Below the pieces are notes generated by a model. That model saw only the letters and a program-made list of their open reading frames with translations, made no database searches and was not told the DNA's origin. The translations under genes and the position numbers were made by a program. Of a stretch of 64,000 nt of DNA, positions 34,856 to 44,889 are shown piece after piece (the stretch's first letter is position 1; each line of letters begins with the position of its first letter). The stretch covers positions 1 through 64,000 of the forward strand of contig JAJDUC010000089.1 in assembly GCA_022826865.1 (NCBI GenBank), read 5' to 3'. Source of the DNA: Anaerolineae bacterium. GTDB lineage: Bacteria; Chloroflexota; Anaerolineae; Aggregatilineales; Phototrophicaceae.

Positions 34856-34968
34856 GGCGCATCCTTCCCGCAGCGCGCCTCGCCAGGCGAAAGACAGTTT
34901 CTGATTCCAGCGTTTGCCGGCAGCATCGACTTTGCCCACATGCTGTTCTTCCTTGACCTCACTCGGGC

Positions 34969-37167
<2,199 letters not shown>

Positions 37168-37401
37168 CGATTCTGACTCCTCTGTGAACTAACTCGCGGC
37201 GAACCGGCGCGCCCCAAGGCAAGCGATGCGCCTGCAATTCATTCTATCAGTCTTGCTATCGACCGCATGGATACAACCAAGCAATAGATGCTATCGCAAA
37301 CCGGCGCGAATTCAACACCGGAGTGAACTTCAATGCCCGGTTCGCTGTGCCCGCCTGTCTCTCACGCAACGCAAGCCGGCAACAATGCTAGAATAGACCA
37401 C

Positions 37402-37764
37402 ATGCGGAATCAACGTATCGGCGCACAGGGCGAAGAAATCGCGCGCGATTACCTCCGGCGCAAGGGTTATGCCATCCTCGAGATGAATTGGTCGACCGTC
37501 CGCGGCGAGCTTGATATCGTGGCGGCGCGGGCCGGCATCCTGGTCTTTGTCGAAGTGAAGACGCGCCGCAGCCCGAACCCGGAAGCCGCTCTCTTGGGCA
37601 TCAGCGAGCTCAAAAGGGAGCGCGTCATCGAAACCGCCTATCAATATCTGCAAGACCGTAACATCGAGGAAGACGCCAACTGGCGCATCGATGTCATCGC
37701 CGTCGCTCTGAACGAGCGGGGGCCGCCGCGGATTGATCATGTGGAGGACGCCTTTGACTGGTGA
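37402..37764 (+). CDS. yraN: UPF0102/YraN-family nuclease-fold protein
   Basis: This 120-residue protein belongs to the small restriction-endonuclease-like family of unsettled role. Conserved residues are in GAQGEEIARDYLRRKGY, VRGELDIVA and LVFVEVKTRR; the Glu/Asp/Glu-x-Lys set is the nuclease-like core. It is the first gene of a plus-strand run (yraN to rnc). A TAGAAT lies 9 bases before the ATG. The end overlaps the miaA start by 11 bases. Confidence 0.9.
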   Translation: MRNQRIGAQGEEIARDYLRRKGYAILEMNWSTVRGELDIVAARAGILVFVEVKTRRSPNPEAALLGISELKRERVIETAYQYLQDRNIEEDANWRIDVIAVALNERGPPRIDHVEDAFDW

Positions 37765-38689
37765 GGCAAAACCGCTGATCATCGTTCTCGGTCCCACCGG
37801 GGTCGGCAAGACAAGCCTGGCGATTGATCTGGCGCAAAAGCTCGGCGGCGAGATCATCGGCGCCGACAGCCGCCAGGTCTATCGTTATATGGACATCGGC
37901 ACAGCCAAACCGACGCCGGCGCAGCAAGCCCTGGTAGCGCACCATTTGATCGACATGGCGCCGCCCGATTACAACTTAAGCCTGGCCGAATACCAGAAAG
38001 CCGCCTACGTCGCTATCGACGCCTTGCATCAGCAGGGCCTGCTGCCTTTCCTTGTCGGCGGAAGCGGGCAGTACATAAGCGCCATCGAAGAAGGCTGGGC
38101 CATCCCGCGCGTGCCGCCGGACCCGGCCCTGCGCGCGGAATTGGAGGCATTTGTCCGGCGGCATTCGCCTGAAGCATTGCACGAGCGCCTGCGCGCGGCC
38201 GATCCGGTCTCCGCCGAACGCATCCACCCCAATAATACGCGCCGTGTCATCCGCGCCCTTGAAGTCCAGATGCTCAGCGGTCAACCCATCAGCGCCTTGC
38301 AGGTCAAGCGTCCGCCGCCTTATCGCATCATCCGGGTAGGCTTGCAGCTGCCGCGTTCCATTTTGTATCCCCGCGTCGACAGGCGCGTGGACGAGATGAT
38401 GGCGGCCGGTTTCCTCGCCGAAGTTTCGCGACTGCTCGAGATGGGTTACGACCGTCACTTGCCCGCGATGAGCGGTCTCGGCTACCTGGAGATGGCGGCG
38501 CACCTTCTGGACGAGACGCCGCTGGCTGAGGCGGTCCAGCGCACGAAATTCAGCACACACGAATTCATTAGACGGCAGGACGTCTGGTTCCGCGGCCACG
38601 ATCACGGCATTCTATGGCATAATGTTGAAGAAATCGGCGCCGACGCCCTGGCGGATACGCTGAGCGACTGGCTGCGGCGAGGTGACTGA
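37754..38689 (+). CDS. miaA: tRNA dimethylallyltransferase
   Basis: This 311-residue enzyme adds a dimethylallyl group to A37 of tRNAs reading UNN codons. It has the P-loop LGPTGVGKTSL, the DSRQVYRYMDIGTAKP substrate loop, FLVGGSGQYI and HPNNTRRVIRALE. The TTG at 37754 is preferred because GGAGG at 37743-37747 lies six bases before it; an in-frame ATG at 37739 sits upstream of that site. The next gene starts five bases after the stop. Confidence 0.95.
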   Translation: MTGEAKPLIIVLGPTGVGKTSLAIDLAQKLGGEIIGADSRQVYRYMDIGTAKPTPAQQALVAHHLIDMAPPDYNLSLAEYQKAAYVAIDALHQQGLLPFLVGGSGQYISAIEEGWAIPRVPPDPALRAELEAFVRRHSPEALHERLRAADPVSAERIHPNNTRRVIRALEVQMLSGQPISALQVKRPPPYRIIRVGLQLPRSILYPRVDRRVDEMMAAGFLAEVSRLLEMGYDRHLPAMSGLGYLEMAAHLLDETPLAEAVQRTKFSTHEFIRRQDVWFRGHDHGILWHNVEEIGADALADTLSDWLRRGD

Positions 38690-38694
38690 CCGCA

Positions 38695-39369
38695 TTGATT
38701 AGGTTGGATCGCAATAATCCCAACACCTACGTCGGCGTCATCCTCCTGGTTGTGCTGGCGGTTTTTGTCTTGCCGGATCGACTGCCGCAGTTTATCTCGG
38801 ATCTGTCACCGCAGTTGTTCGCGGGCATCCCCTGCGGTCGCTTGCCCAGCGCGGGCGATTTGGCGACGCGCCAATCGATTATCGGGCGCAGAGCCAGCGA
38901 TCCGCTCCTGCTGGAGCTTGACGCGAGCGAAATCGACGGCGATGGCGGCCTGCTGCTTCGCTTGTCTGTGACCAATCGCTCGCTTGGGGCTCTGCCGATT
39001 GTCTATCAGGAGGACAATATCAGCGTAGCGGCAGGTGACGATTCATCCGACGGCTTTGGCTTTATCATCGTTCCGGCGCCAGCCGTGGGAACAAAAGCGC
39101 GGAGCGATCCCAATCCGACCGCCTACGCGGAAGCCGATATCCGGCTGCTGGGTCCGCGACAGAAGTGCGTGCATACGCTGACAATCCGTGCCGCGGCCGC
39201 CATGATCTCAGGCGGCGGCAGCGCGCAAGCCTGGTACCGCATGTCGGTCGCCGGGGCGCCGCAGCCGCCAAGCGACGGCAAAGGCGCGATTTACAGCGAT
39301 CAAGGGCTCGATATACTCAGCGGCGCTGTTGTATTCTCAGAAGAGTTGGCGATTGAGGCGCGCGCCTGA
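38695..39369 (+). CDS. Membrane-anchored protein of unknown function
   Basis: This 224-residue protein has one N-terminal hydrophobic helix (TYVGVILLVVLAVFVLPDRL) and then a mainly beta-rich outer part with segments such as LLLRLSVTNRSLGALPIVYQ and KCVHTLTIRAAA, suggesting an Ig-like or sandwich domain outside the membrane. I do not recognise the family. The TTG start at 38695 follows a GAGGTGA site. It sits between miaA and moaC in one transcription direction. Confidence 0.6.
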   Translation: MIRLDRNNPNTYVGVILLVVLAVFVLPDRLPQFISDLSPQLFAGIPCGRLPSAGDLATRQSIIGRRASDPLLLELDASEIDGDGGLLLRLSVTNRSLGALPIVYQEDNISVAAGDDSSDGFGFIIVPAPAVGTKARSDPNPTAYAEADIRLLGPRQKCVHTLTIRAAAAMISGGGSAQAWYRMSVAGAPQPPSDGKGAIYSDQGLDILSGAVVFSEELAIEARA

Positions 39370-39405
39370 CCGGCGACCGGCGAAAAGAAGCGGACGAATA
39401 AAGAA

Positions 39406-39894
39406 ATGTCAGACGACAGGGAATTAACCCACCTCGACCGGCAAGGCCGGGCAAACATGGTCGATGTCGGCGACAAAGCGACCACAAGCCGCGTCGCCAT
39501 AGCTGGCGGCCGAGTCAAGATGCAGGCGGCGACGCTTGAGCGCATCCGCGCGGGCAACCTGGGAAAAGGCGATGTCTTCGCTGTCGCCCGCATAGCCGGT
39601 GTCATGGCGGCCAAGCGCACCGCGGAATTGATCCCGCTCTGCCATCCCTTGCCCTTGGAAAAGATCGCGCTGGAGCTCGAATTCTGTGACGACGAATGCG
39701 CCATCAATATCAAGGCAACGGTCAAGACAAGCGGCAAAACCGGCGTTGAAATGGAAGCTCTGACGGCGGCGTCCGTCGCCGCCTTGACGATATACGATAT
39801 GGCGAAGGCGGTCGATCGCGGCATGCGCATCTCCGACATTCGTCTGCTGGAAAAGCGCGGTGGCGCCCGAGGCGATTATCGCGCTGAAGAATAG
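39406..39894 (+). CDS. moaC: Cyclic pyranopterin monophosphate synthase
   Basis: MoaC acts with MoaA to make cyclic pyranopterin monophosphate, the first intermediate of molybdenum cofactor. The 162 residues include [34 protein letters not shown] and [20 protein letters not shown], the conserved active-site blocks. The fused moaD-moaE gene follows after eight bases, and a moeA start lies at 63909; moaA is not in the window. Confidence 0.96.
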   Translation: MSDDRELTHLDRQGRANMVDVGDKATTSRVAIAGGRVKMQAATLERIRAGNLGKGDVFAVARIAGVMAAKRTAELIPLCHPLPLEKIALELEFCDDECAINIKATVKTSGKTGVEMEALTAASVAALTIYDMAKAVDRGMRISDIRLLEKRGGARGDYRAEE

Positions 39895-39902
39895 AGGCGC
39901 TC

Positions 39903-40646
39903 ATGCGGATTACTGTGCTATTCTTTGCCACCTTGCGCGACCGCGTCGGCGCGCGGCAAGTGACGCTGGACCTCGACGCGGCCGTCGACAGCGTGGCCCG
40001 TTTGCGCGCGCTTTTGGCCGAGCGCTATCCGGCGGCGTCGGAGAATCTCAGCGTCGCCCTGGCCGCAGTCAACGAAGAATTCGCTTCTGAGAACGAAGGG
40101 ATCAGCGATGGCGACGAAGTCGCCTTTTTCCCGCCTGTGAGCGGCGGTTCCGGCCGGAAGGAGGAGCGTCCGGAGATTTTTCGTTTGCCCGACGCCCCAA
40201 TCGATCATGATGAAATTGTCGCCGCTCTAACTACCGAAGTCACCGGCGCTGTCTGCCTGTTCACCGGGACCGTGCGCGGCCGAACGGAAAAGGACGGACA
40301 CCTGCCCCGCACCACGCGCCTGGAATATGAAGCCTATAAGCCGATGGCCCTGGCCAAGATGAAGCAGGTCGCCGCGGAAATCCGGGCGCGCTGGCCCAAG
40401 GTCGAAGGCATCGCCATCATTCAGCGGCTTGGCTTGCTGCAAGTCGGCGACAATACCGTCCTCTGCGCCTGTTCCTCGCCCCATCGCGATGACGGCTGTT
40501 TCGAAGCCGCTCGCTATGGCATAGACCGGCTGAAAGAAATCGTGCCGGTCTGGAAAAAAGAAGTGGGAGAGGCCGGCGAAACTTGGATCGAAGGCGACTA
40601 TCGCCCAAGCTCCCAGGACACCGTCGCCGGCGCAAACAGAGCTTGA
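39903..40646 (+). CDS. MoaD-MoaE fusion: molybdopterin synthase, both subunits
   Basis: The 247-residue protein joins a ubiquitin-like MoaD sulfur carrier (residues 1-82) to MoaE (about 95-240). MoaD normally ends in a free Gly-Gly that is thiocarboxylated; here Gly81-Gly82 (FFPPVSGG) is followed by SGRKEERPE and MoaE. The MoaE part has VCLFTGTVRGR, LEYEAYKPMA and PVWKKEVGEAGETWIEGDY, including the catalytic lysines. Activity should need cleavage after Gly82, as reported for mycobacterial MoaX. It follows moaC by eight bases. Confidence 0.93.
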   Translation: MRITVLFFATLRDRVGARQVTLDLDAAVDSVARLRALLAERYPAASENLSVALAAVNEEFASENEGISDGDEVAFFPPVSGGSGRKEERPEIFRLPDAPIDHDEIVAALTTEVTGAVCLFTGTVRGRTEKDGHLPRTTRLEYEAYKPMALAKMKQVAAEIRARWPKVEGIAIIQRLGLLQVGDNTVLCACSSPHRDDGCFEAARYGIDRLKEIVPVWKKEVGEAGETWIEGDYRPSSQDTVAGANRA

Positions 40647-40665
40647 CGCGCCGCGTCCAAATGCA

Positions 40666-41421
40666 ATGATGTCAGAAGCAAAGAGAGCCACGACCGCCTT
40701 TGAAGAAGAAACAGGCATCCGCTTCCGGGAGCCGGCGCTGCTAACCGAAGCGCTGACGCACCGCTCCTTCGTCAACGAATACGCCGGGGACGGTGCCGTT
40801 AAGGACAATGAACGCCTTGAATTCCTCGGTGATGCCGTGTTGCACATCATTGTCACCGATCTGCTCTTTGACAAGTATCCCGCGCAAAATGAAGGTACGC
40901 TCACGCAGCTGCGCGCCGCCCTGGTCAGAACCGAGTCGCTGGCGAAGCTGGCGCGTGACTGCCGCCTCGGCGAGTTCCTTCTGATGGGACGGGGCGAGGA
41001 ACTCAGCGGCGGGCGGCAGCGCCTGAGCCTGCTTTGCCGCAGCTATGAAGCTTTAATTGGCGCTCTCTACCTGGATAGCGGATTAGAAGCCGTGGCGGCA
41101 TTTGTCACGCCGCAGTTGCTGCGCCTGTTGGAAGACGTCATGGAACAGAAACTGCACATTGATGCGCGCAGCGAACTGCAGGAGCGGATCCAGGCGAGCC
41201 TGAACATTGCGCCCGATTACCGCGTCGCCGACTCCGCGGGACCGGAACATGATAAAGAGTTCCGCGTGGAAGTCAGCTTGGGCGACCGCATTATCGGCAG
41301 CGGCCTTGGCAAGAGCAAGCGCGCCGCCGCGCAGAACGCCGCCCGCATCGCCCTGCGCTACCTCGAAGATCATGGATTGCCGCCGACCGCTCTTGCGGAT
41401 GACGGCAATGCGCGCCAATAA
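40666..41421 (+). CDS. rnc: Ribonuclease III, metal-site variant
   Basis: This 251-residue double-strand RNA endonuclease acts in rRNA and mRNA processing. The catalytic domain has NERLEFLGDAVL (residues 48-59) with two of the four acidic metal ligands. The second cluster, usually DxFEA, reads RSYEALIGALYLD: Arg125 replaces the Asp ligand while Glu128 is kept. A dsRNA-binding domain with GKSKRAAAQNAARIAL closes the protein. Its stop is three bases from that of a convergent helicase gene. Confidence 0.93.
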   Translation: MMSEAKRATTAFEEETGIRFREPALLTEALTHRSFVNEYAGDGAVKDNERLEFLGDAVLHIIVTDLLFDKYPAQNEGTLTQLRAALVRTESLAKLARDCRLGEFLLMGRGEELSGGRQRLSLLCRSYEALIGALYLDSGLEAVAAFVTPQLLRLLEDVMEQKLHIDARSELQERIQASLNIAPDYRVADSAGPEHDKEFRVEVSLGDRIIGSGLGKSKRAAAQNAARIALRYLEDHGLPPTALADDGNARQ

Positions 41422-41424
41422 TTA

Positions 41425-43545
41425 TCAGGCTCGCCTGTCGTCGAAACAATTATCGCAGATGCGATAACGATGGCGCGACGGCAAATATGCGCCGCAACTG
41501 CGGCAGCGCCTGGCGGTATTCAGGTTGCGCAGCAGCGCCTCATGAATCGAAAGCGACCACTCGCGCCGTTCTTCGCGGATTTGCGCCTGCGCCTCGCAGA
41601 ACTGCGCGAATTCGCGCCGTCTCGAGAGCCAAAGGTAAATGTCGGCGCAGGCAATTGAAAACTCGGTCGCATCCAAATCGCCGCCATCTTGAATTGGCAC
41701 GGGCGCGTCGGGCGGCAACGGGATCTGATAGCCCTCCAGTATCATGTAGGCGCAATCCAGCCAATACGGACGCGTTGTCTTGCGCGTCGGCGCATTGACC
41801 AATTGCAGGGCGCTGGCCAATCCCAAACGCTTGATTTCTTCATCCGCCAGCATCTTGGCCAGTTCAATGCGCTCGTCCATATCCGCCGTCGTGATCACCG
41901 CGCGCAATTCTTCCGGGATCGATTGCAGTTCCGCCCATTGCGTGAGTTGCTCGGCCAGGTTGCCCGGGATCAAATTCAAATCCTCAACCGTCGGCGCCAC
42001 TCGGGCGAACTTCAGATCAGCCGGCTCCTGCGCGTATAGCTCGCGAATGACGCGCATATCCTGGGCGTTAGCGGCCGCGATCAGGCCTGTCTTCGACATG
42101 CCGTAACGCCCGGCCCGCCCGCCGATCTGGCGCACCTCCGCCGGATAGAGCCGCCTGTCATTCTTGCCATCAAACTTTTCCACTTCATAAAAGCAGACGA
42201 CATCCGCCGGCAGATTCAGGCCCATGCCGACAGCGTCGGTGGCGACGCAGATTTCGGTTTCCCCGGCCGCAAAGCGATCGGCTTGCCGGCGCCGCACTTC
42301 CGGCGGCAAACTGCCATAGACAACTGAGACTGCGCGTCCCAGGCGTTCAAGCTGCATCTTGAGATCGAGAACATTCCGCCGCGTAAAGGCCACGAGAATG
42401 GTCGCCGGGGGTAGAGTCTCCAGGGTAAAATGCCGCTCCGCGAGGGCAACCGGCGCCAAACGCTCATGCTCAATCAATGCGCAGGGGATTTCCGCCGCCG
42501 ACGCCAGCACCTCAATCAGGCCGCGCGCGGTTGGCGGGCCTATGATGTGCATCTCCGGCGCCGCTGATTCCATCAGGGCTCGCGTCCAGGCCCAGCCGCG
42601 GTCGGCATCCGCCAGCATCTGCGCTTCGTCAATAATGACGCAGGCGCGGCTGTCCAGCGGATTGAACATTTCAATGGTCGCGGCTGTGATGCGCGCGCCC
42701 TCGACCGGAACATACTCTTCGCCGGTCAAGAGGTGGCAGGCCACGCCTTCGCCGTTCAGGCGGTCGAATATCTCGTAAGCCAGCAAGCGCAAGGGCGCCA
42801 GATACCAACCGGAACCGGCCTGCTTCAAAGCCTCTAGCGCATCGTGCGTCTTGCCGCTGTTGGGCTCGCCCACATGCAAATGCAGCCTTTGCTGATCGCG
42901 CCAGTTATTCTGCCACTTGGGGAAAGAATCGATCAGCCGATTGCGCAGTTTTTGCCGCGCGGCCCGCCGGCGCCGGCGCCGGGAGCGGCCGCCGCGTCGG
43001 TTCGGTTCTGCGGCCGCCACTGCCTCTTCGGCCGCGCTTAGCAGCTGCCTGAATTCCTGGTAGGTCTCCGGCAGATCCAGGAGGCCGCGCAGATCGCGCC
43101 AGAGCATGCGTTTCGGCGAGATGCCGGCCTCGCGCAGTCTGCCGTTCAAGCTCCGCTGATCCAGCCCAAGGGCAGCCCGCAAATCACTCGGCCGCAGCCG
43201 TTCATAACCGGCAATCATCTCGCGCATGTCCGGATCGGCAGCGGTCGGCTTAAAGGTATAAACGGGAAAGCGGAGCTTGCCGCGCGGATCGCGCAAACTG
43301 TCCAGCGCCAAGACTTCTGCGGCGACGCGCAAACTCGCCTGATTGACACCGGCGAGTTTTGCCGCCTGCTTCAGAGTATAGCTGCGCGCGGCGACTTGCT
43401 GCTCCGCGGGCGCGTCTGCTTTCGGCTGGGCTGCGCCGTCGCGGACCATGCCGCCGCAGAGCCCAAGCGCGTTCTGCCAGGCTTCTTCAGCTTGCGCCGC
43501 CTCGGCGACGACGCCTTCTATATTGTCTTCAATCACAGATGTCAA
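41425..43545 (-). CDS. Suv3-like DExH helicase with N-terminal HTH-like region and C-terminal zinc ribbon
   Basis: This 706-residue superfamily 2 helicase resembles mitochondrial Suv3: Walker A HVGEPNSGKTHDAL (about 225-236), YLAPLRLLAYEIFDRLN, HLLTGEEYV, DEAQ at about 306-309, and motif VI EVRQIGGRAGRYG. It has additions. Residues about 55-100 (YTLKQAAKLAGVNQASLRVA) look like a MerR-type helix-turn-helix. An Arg-rich linker covers 183-203. The C-terminus has CRSCG and CDNC, a probable zinc ribbon. TTG start, 15 bases after the HNH gene, so probably in one operon with it and the FHA gene. Confidence 0.8.
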   Translation of the reverse strand: MTSVIEDNIEGVVAEAAQAEEAWQNALGLCGGMVRDGAAQPKADAPAEQQVAARSYTLKQAAKLAGVNQASLRVAAEVLALDSLRDPRGKLRFPVYTFKPTAADPDMREMIAGYERLRPSDLRAALGLDQRSLNGRLREAGISPKRMLWRDLRGLLDLPETYQEFRQLLSAAEEAVAAAEPNRRGGRSRRRRRRAARQKLRNRLIDSFPKWQNNWRDQQRLHLHVGEPNSGKTHDALEALKQAGSGWYLAPLRLLAYEIFDRLNGEGVACHLLTGEEYVPVEGARITAATIEMFNPLDSRACVIIDEAQMLADADRGWAWTRALMESAAPEMHIIGPPTARGLIEVLASAAEIPCALIEHERLAPVALAERHFTLETLPPATILVAFTRRNVLDLKMQLERLGRAVSVVYGSLPPEVRRRQADRFAAGETEICVATDAVGMGLNLPADVVCFYEVEKFDGKNDRRLYPAEVRQIGGRAGRYGMSKTGLIAAANAQDMRVIRELYAQEPADLKFARVAPTVEDLNLIPGNLAEQLTQWAELQSIPEELRAVITTADMDERIELAKMLADEEIKRLGLASALQLVNAPTRKTTRPYWLDCAYMILEGYQIPLPPDAPVPIQDGGDLDATEFSIACADIYLWLSRRREFAQFCEAQAQIREERREWSLSIHEALLRNLNTARRCRSCGAYLPSRHRYRICDNCFDDRRA

Positions 43546-43560
43546 TGGATTGGTCCAGAG

Positions 43561-44055
43561 TTATTCGTCATGCCGACCCGGCAAGGCGGACCAGCGGTAG
43601 GGAGGCCGCGCGGATACGCCTTCCGACGTCGCCGCATCGAGGCCGGCGCCTTCCTGTGGCCCGAACAATGGCGATTGCCGCGCCGGTTCCAGCGAAAAAT
43701 GCGCCATGATCCCGGACAGCAGATCCGTCCGCAGGCCCGTGTCCGCATAAATCTCCGCCGCGAAGCGGGCAGGATGCTTGCTCCCTTTGCGCCGGTTGCA
43801 ATCGGGGCAAGCCACCGCCAAATTGGCCGCGGAATGGCGCCCCTGTTGGCGCAGGCTGATGACATGATCCAGTTCAAATTCGCGCTCGACCAGGCTCGCG
43901 CCGCACCACTCGCAACGCCCGCGGCAAGCATGGATCCGGTGACGCAGATCCGCCGCGCTCAATTGCCCCGCGGCTTGTGCCTTACGGGCGCGCGCATTCA
44001 ACGCCGCCGCGTATTGCTCCAAGGCGCTCGCTTCAAGAATGTCCTGATAAATCAT
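43561..44055 (-). CDS. HNH endonuclease
   Basis: This 164-residue protein has a zinc-bound beta-beta-alpha nuclease site: CEWC (C48, C51), ELDHVISLRQQGRHSAANL (D63-H64 and N78) and CPDCNRRKGS (C83, C86). Family members nick or cut DNA in restriction, homing or repair; the target here is unknown. It starts within the stop of the FHA-winged-helix gene (ATGA overlap) and is followed by the helicase gene 15 bases on, suggesting a functional link. Confidence 0.88.
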   Translation of the reverse strand: MIYQDILEASALEQYAAALNARARKAQAAGQLSAADLRHRIHACRGRCEWCGASLVEREFELDHVISLRQQGRHSAANLAVACPDCNRRKGSKHPARFAAEIYADTGLRTDLLSGIMAHFSLEPARQSPLFGPQEGAGLDAATSEGVSARPPYRWSALPGRHDE

Positions 44056-44747
44056 TCAGCAGATTCTTCCGGCGGATTGTCGAGCCGAAAGCCATGGCCG
44101 CGCACGGTCACAATATACTGATGTTGACTATCGACTTCCGCCAGCCGATCGCGCAGGCGCCGCACAAGCGCGTCAATCGCCTGTTCACTGACGCCCATGC
44201 CCTTTGTATCCGGCCAAACCGCATCAACCACATCATTGCGGCTGCATACGCCGCCTTGGCTGGCGAACAAAATCTCCAGCAATCGATATTGGGGCAAGCT
44301 CAAAGGCGGATCCAGCTCTTGCCCGTGGATGACAACTTTGCGCGATTCCGGATCAAGCCGCATGCGCAAACCAGTCATCGCGCCCGAGGGAATCACATCG
44401 GGCAAAACACGCGTGGTTGACGGCGCCGTCGCCCCCGAACCCACGAAGCGCAGCCGAATATCTTTTGCCACACGAATCTCGTCGCCGTCTTCCAACTGGC
44501 GCATGCCGGTCAAGCGGTAGCCATTGACCCAGGTGCCGTTTTTACTGCGCATGTCTTCGACGGTACAACTGCCCTCGTGAGAAATGAGACGCACATGCTG
44601 GCGCGAAATCTGCCGTACCGGAATCACGATATCGCAAGATTCATCACGCCCAAGAATCATCTCCGCGCGATCAACCGCCCAATGCGGATTCGATAAGGAA
44701 CCGTCCATCCAAACGATGATCGGGAATTCATCGGTTGATTGGGACAT
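44052..44747 (-). CDS. FHA domain-winged helix transcription regulator
   Basis: This 231-residue protein has an N-terminal FHA phosphothreonine-binding domain with its standard residues: LGRDE (G33-R34), ISRQH (S48, H51) and SKNGTWVNG (N70-G76). A C-terminal OmpR/PhoB-type winged helix follows (about 130-225: LSLPQYRLLEILFASQGGVC, VSEQAIDALVRRLRDRL, TVRGHGFRL). There is no receiver domain, so DNA binding may respond to phosphorylated partners or a Ser/Thr kinase. It heads the HNH-helicase operon and is divergent from ftsY. A minus-strand TATAAT at 44810-44805 may be its -10 box. Confidence 0.9.
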   Translation of the reverse strand: MSQSTDEFPIIVWMDGSLSNPHWAVDRAEMILGRDESCDIVIPVRQISRQHVRLISHEGSCTVEDMRSKNGTWVNGYRLTGMRQLEDGDEIRVAKDIRLRFVGSGATAPSTTRVLPDVIPSGAMTGLRMRLDPESRKVVIHGQELDPPLSLPQYRLLEILFASQGGVCSRNDVVDAVWPDTKGMGVSEQAIDALVRRLRDRLAEVDSQHQYIVTVRGHGFRLDNPPEESAE

Positions 44748-44837
44748 TCCGGCGATGCCCTTTCTACCGTTATCCGGTGATCAAGCCGTCATCTTTCCAT
44801 ATTGATTATACATTATTATTGTCGGCGCGACCTCGCA

Positions 44838-44866
44838 TTGTCCTCTCTCCTGCCAGCCGTTATAAT
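44838..44866 (+). promoter_or_regulatory. Promoter of the ftsY gene run
   Basis: TTGTCC (44838-44843) and TATAAT (44861-44866) have a 17-base spacer, 23 bases before the ftsY GTG. Confidence 0.6.
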
Positions 44867-44889
44867 CATCGCCTGGTTTTGGATCGACA

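Noticed and set aside
34856..34939. A longer N-terminus for the MaoC-like protein
   Set aside because: The GTG at 34855 has GGAAGGA at proper spacing and gives the usual family length; the extension has no family similarity.
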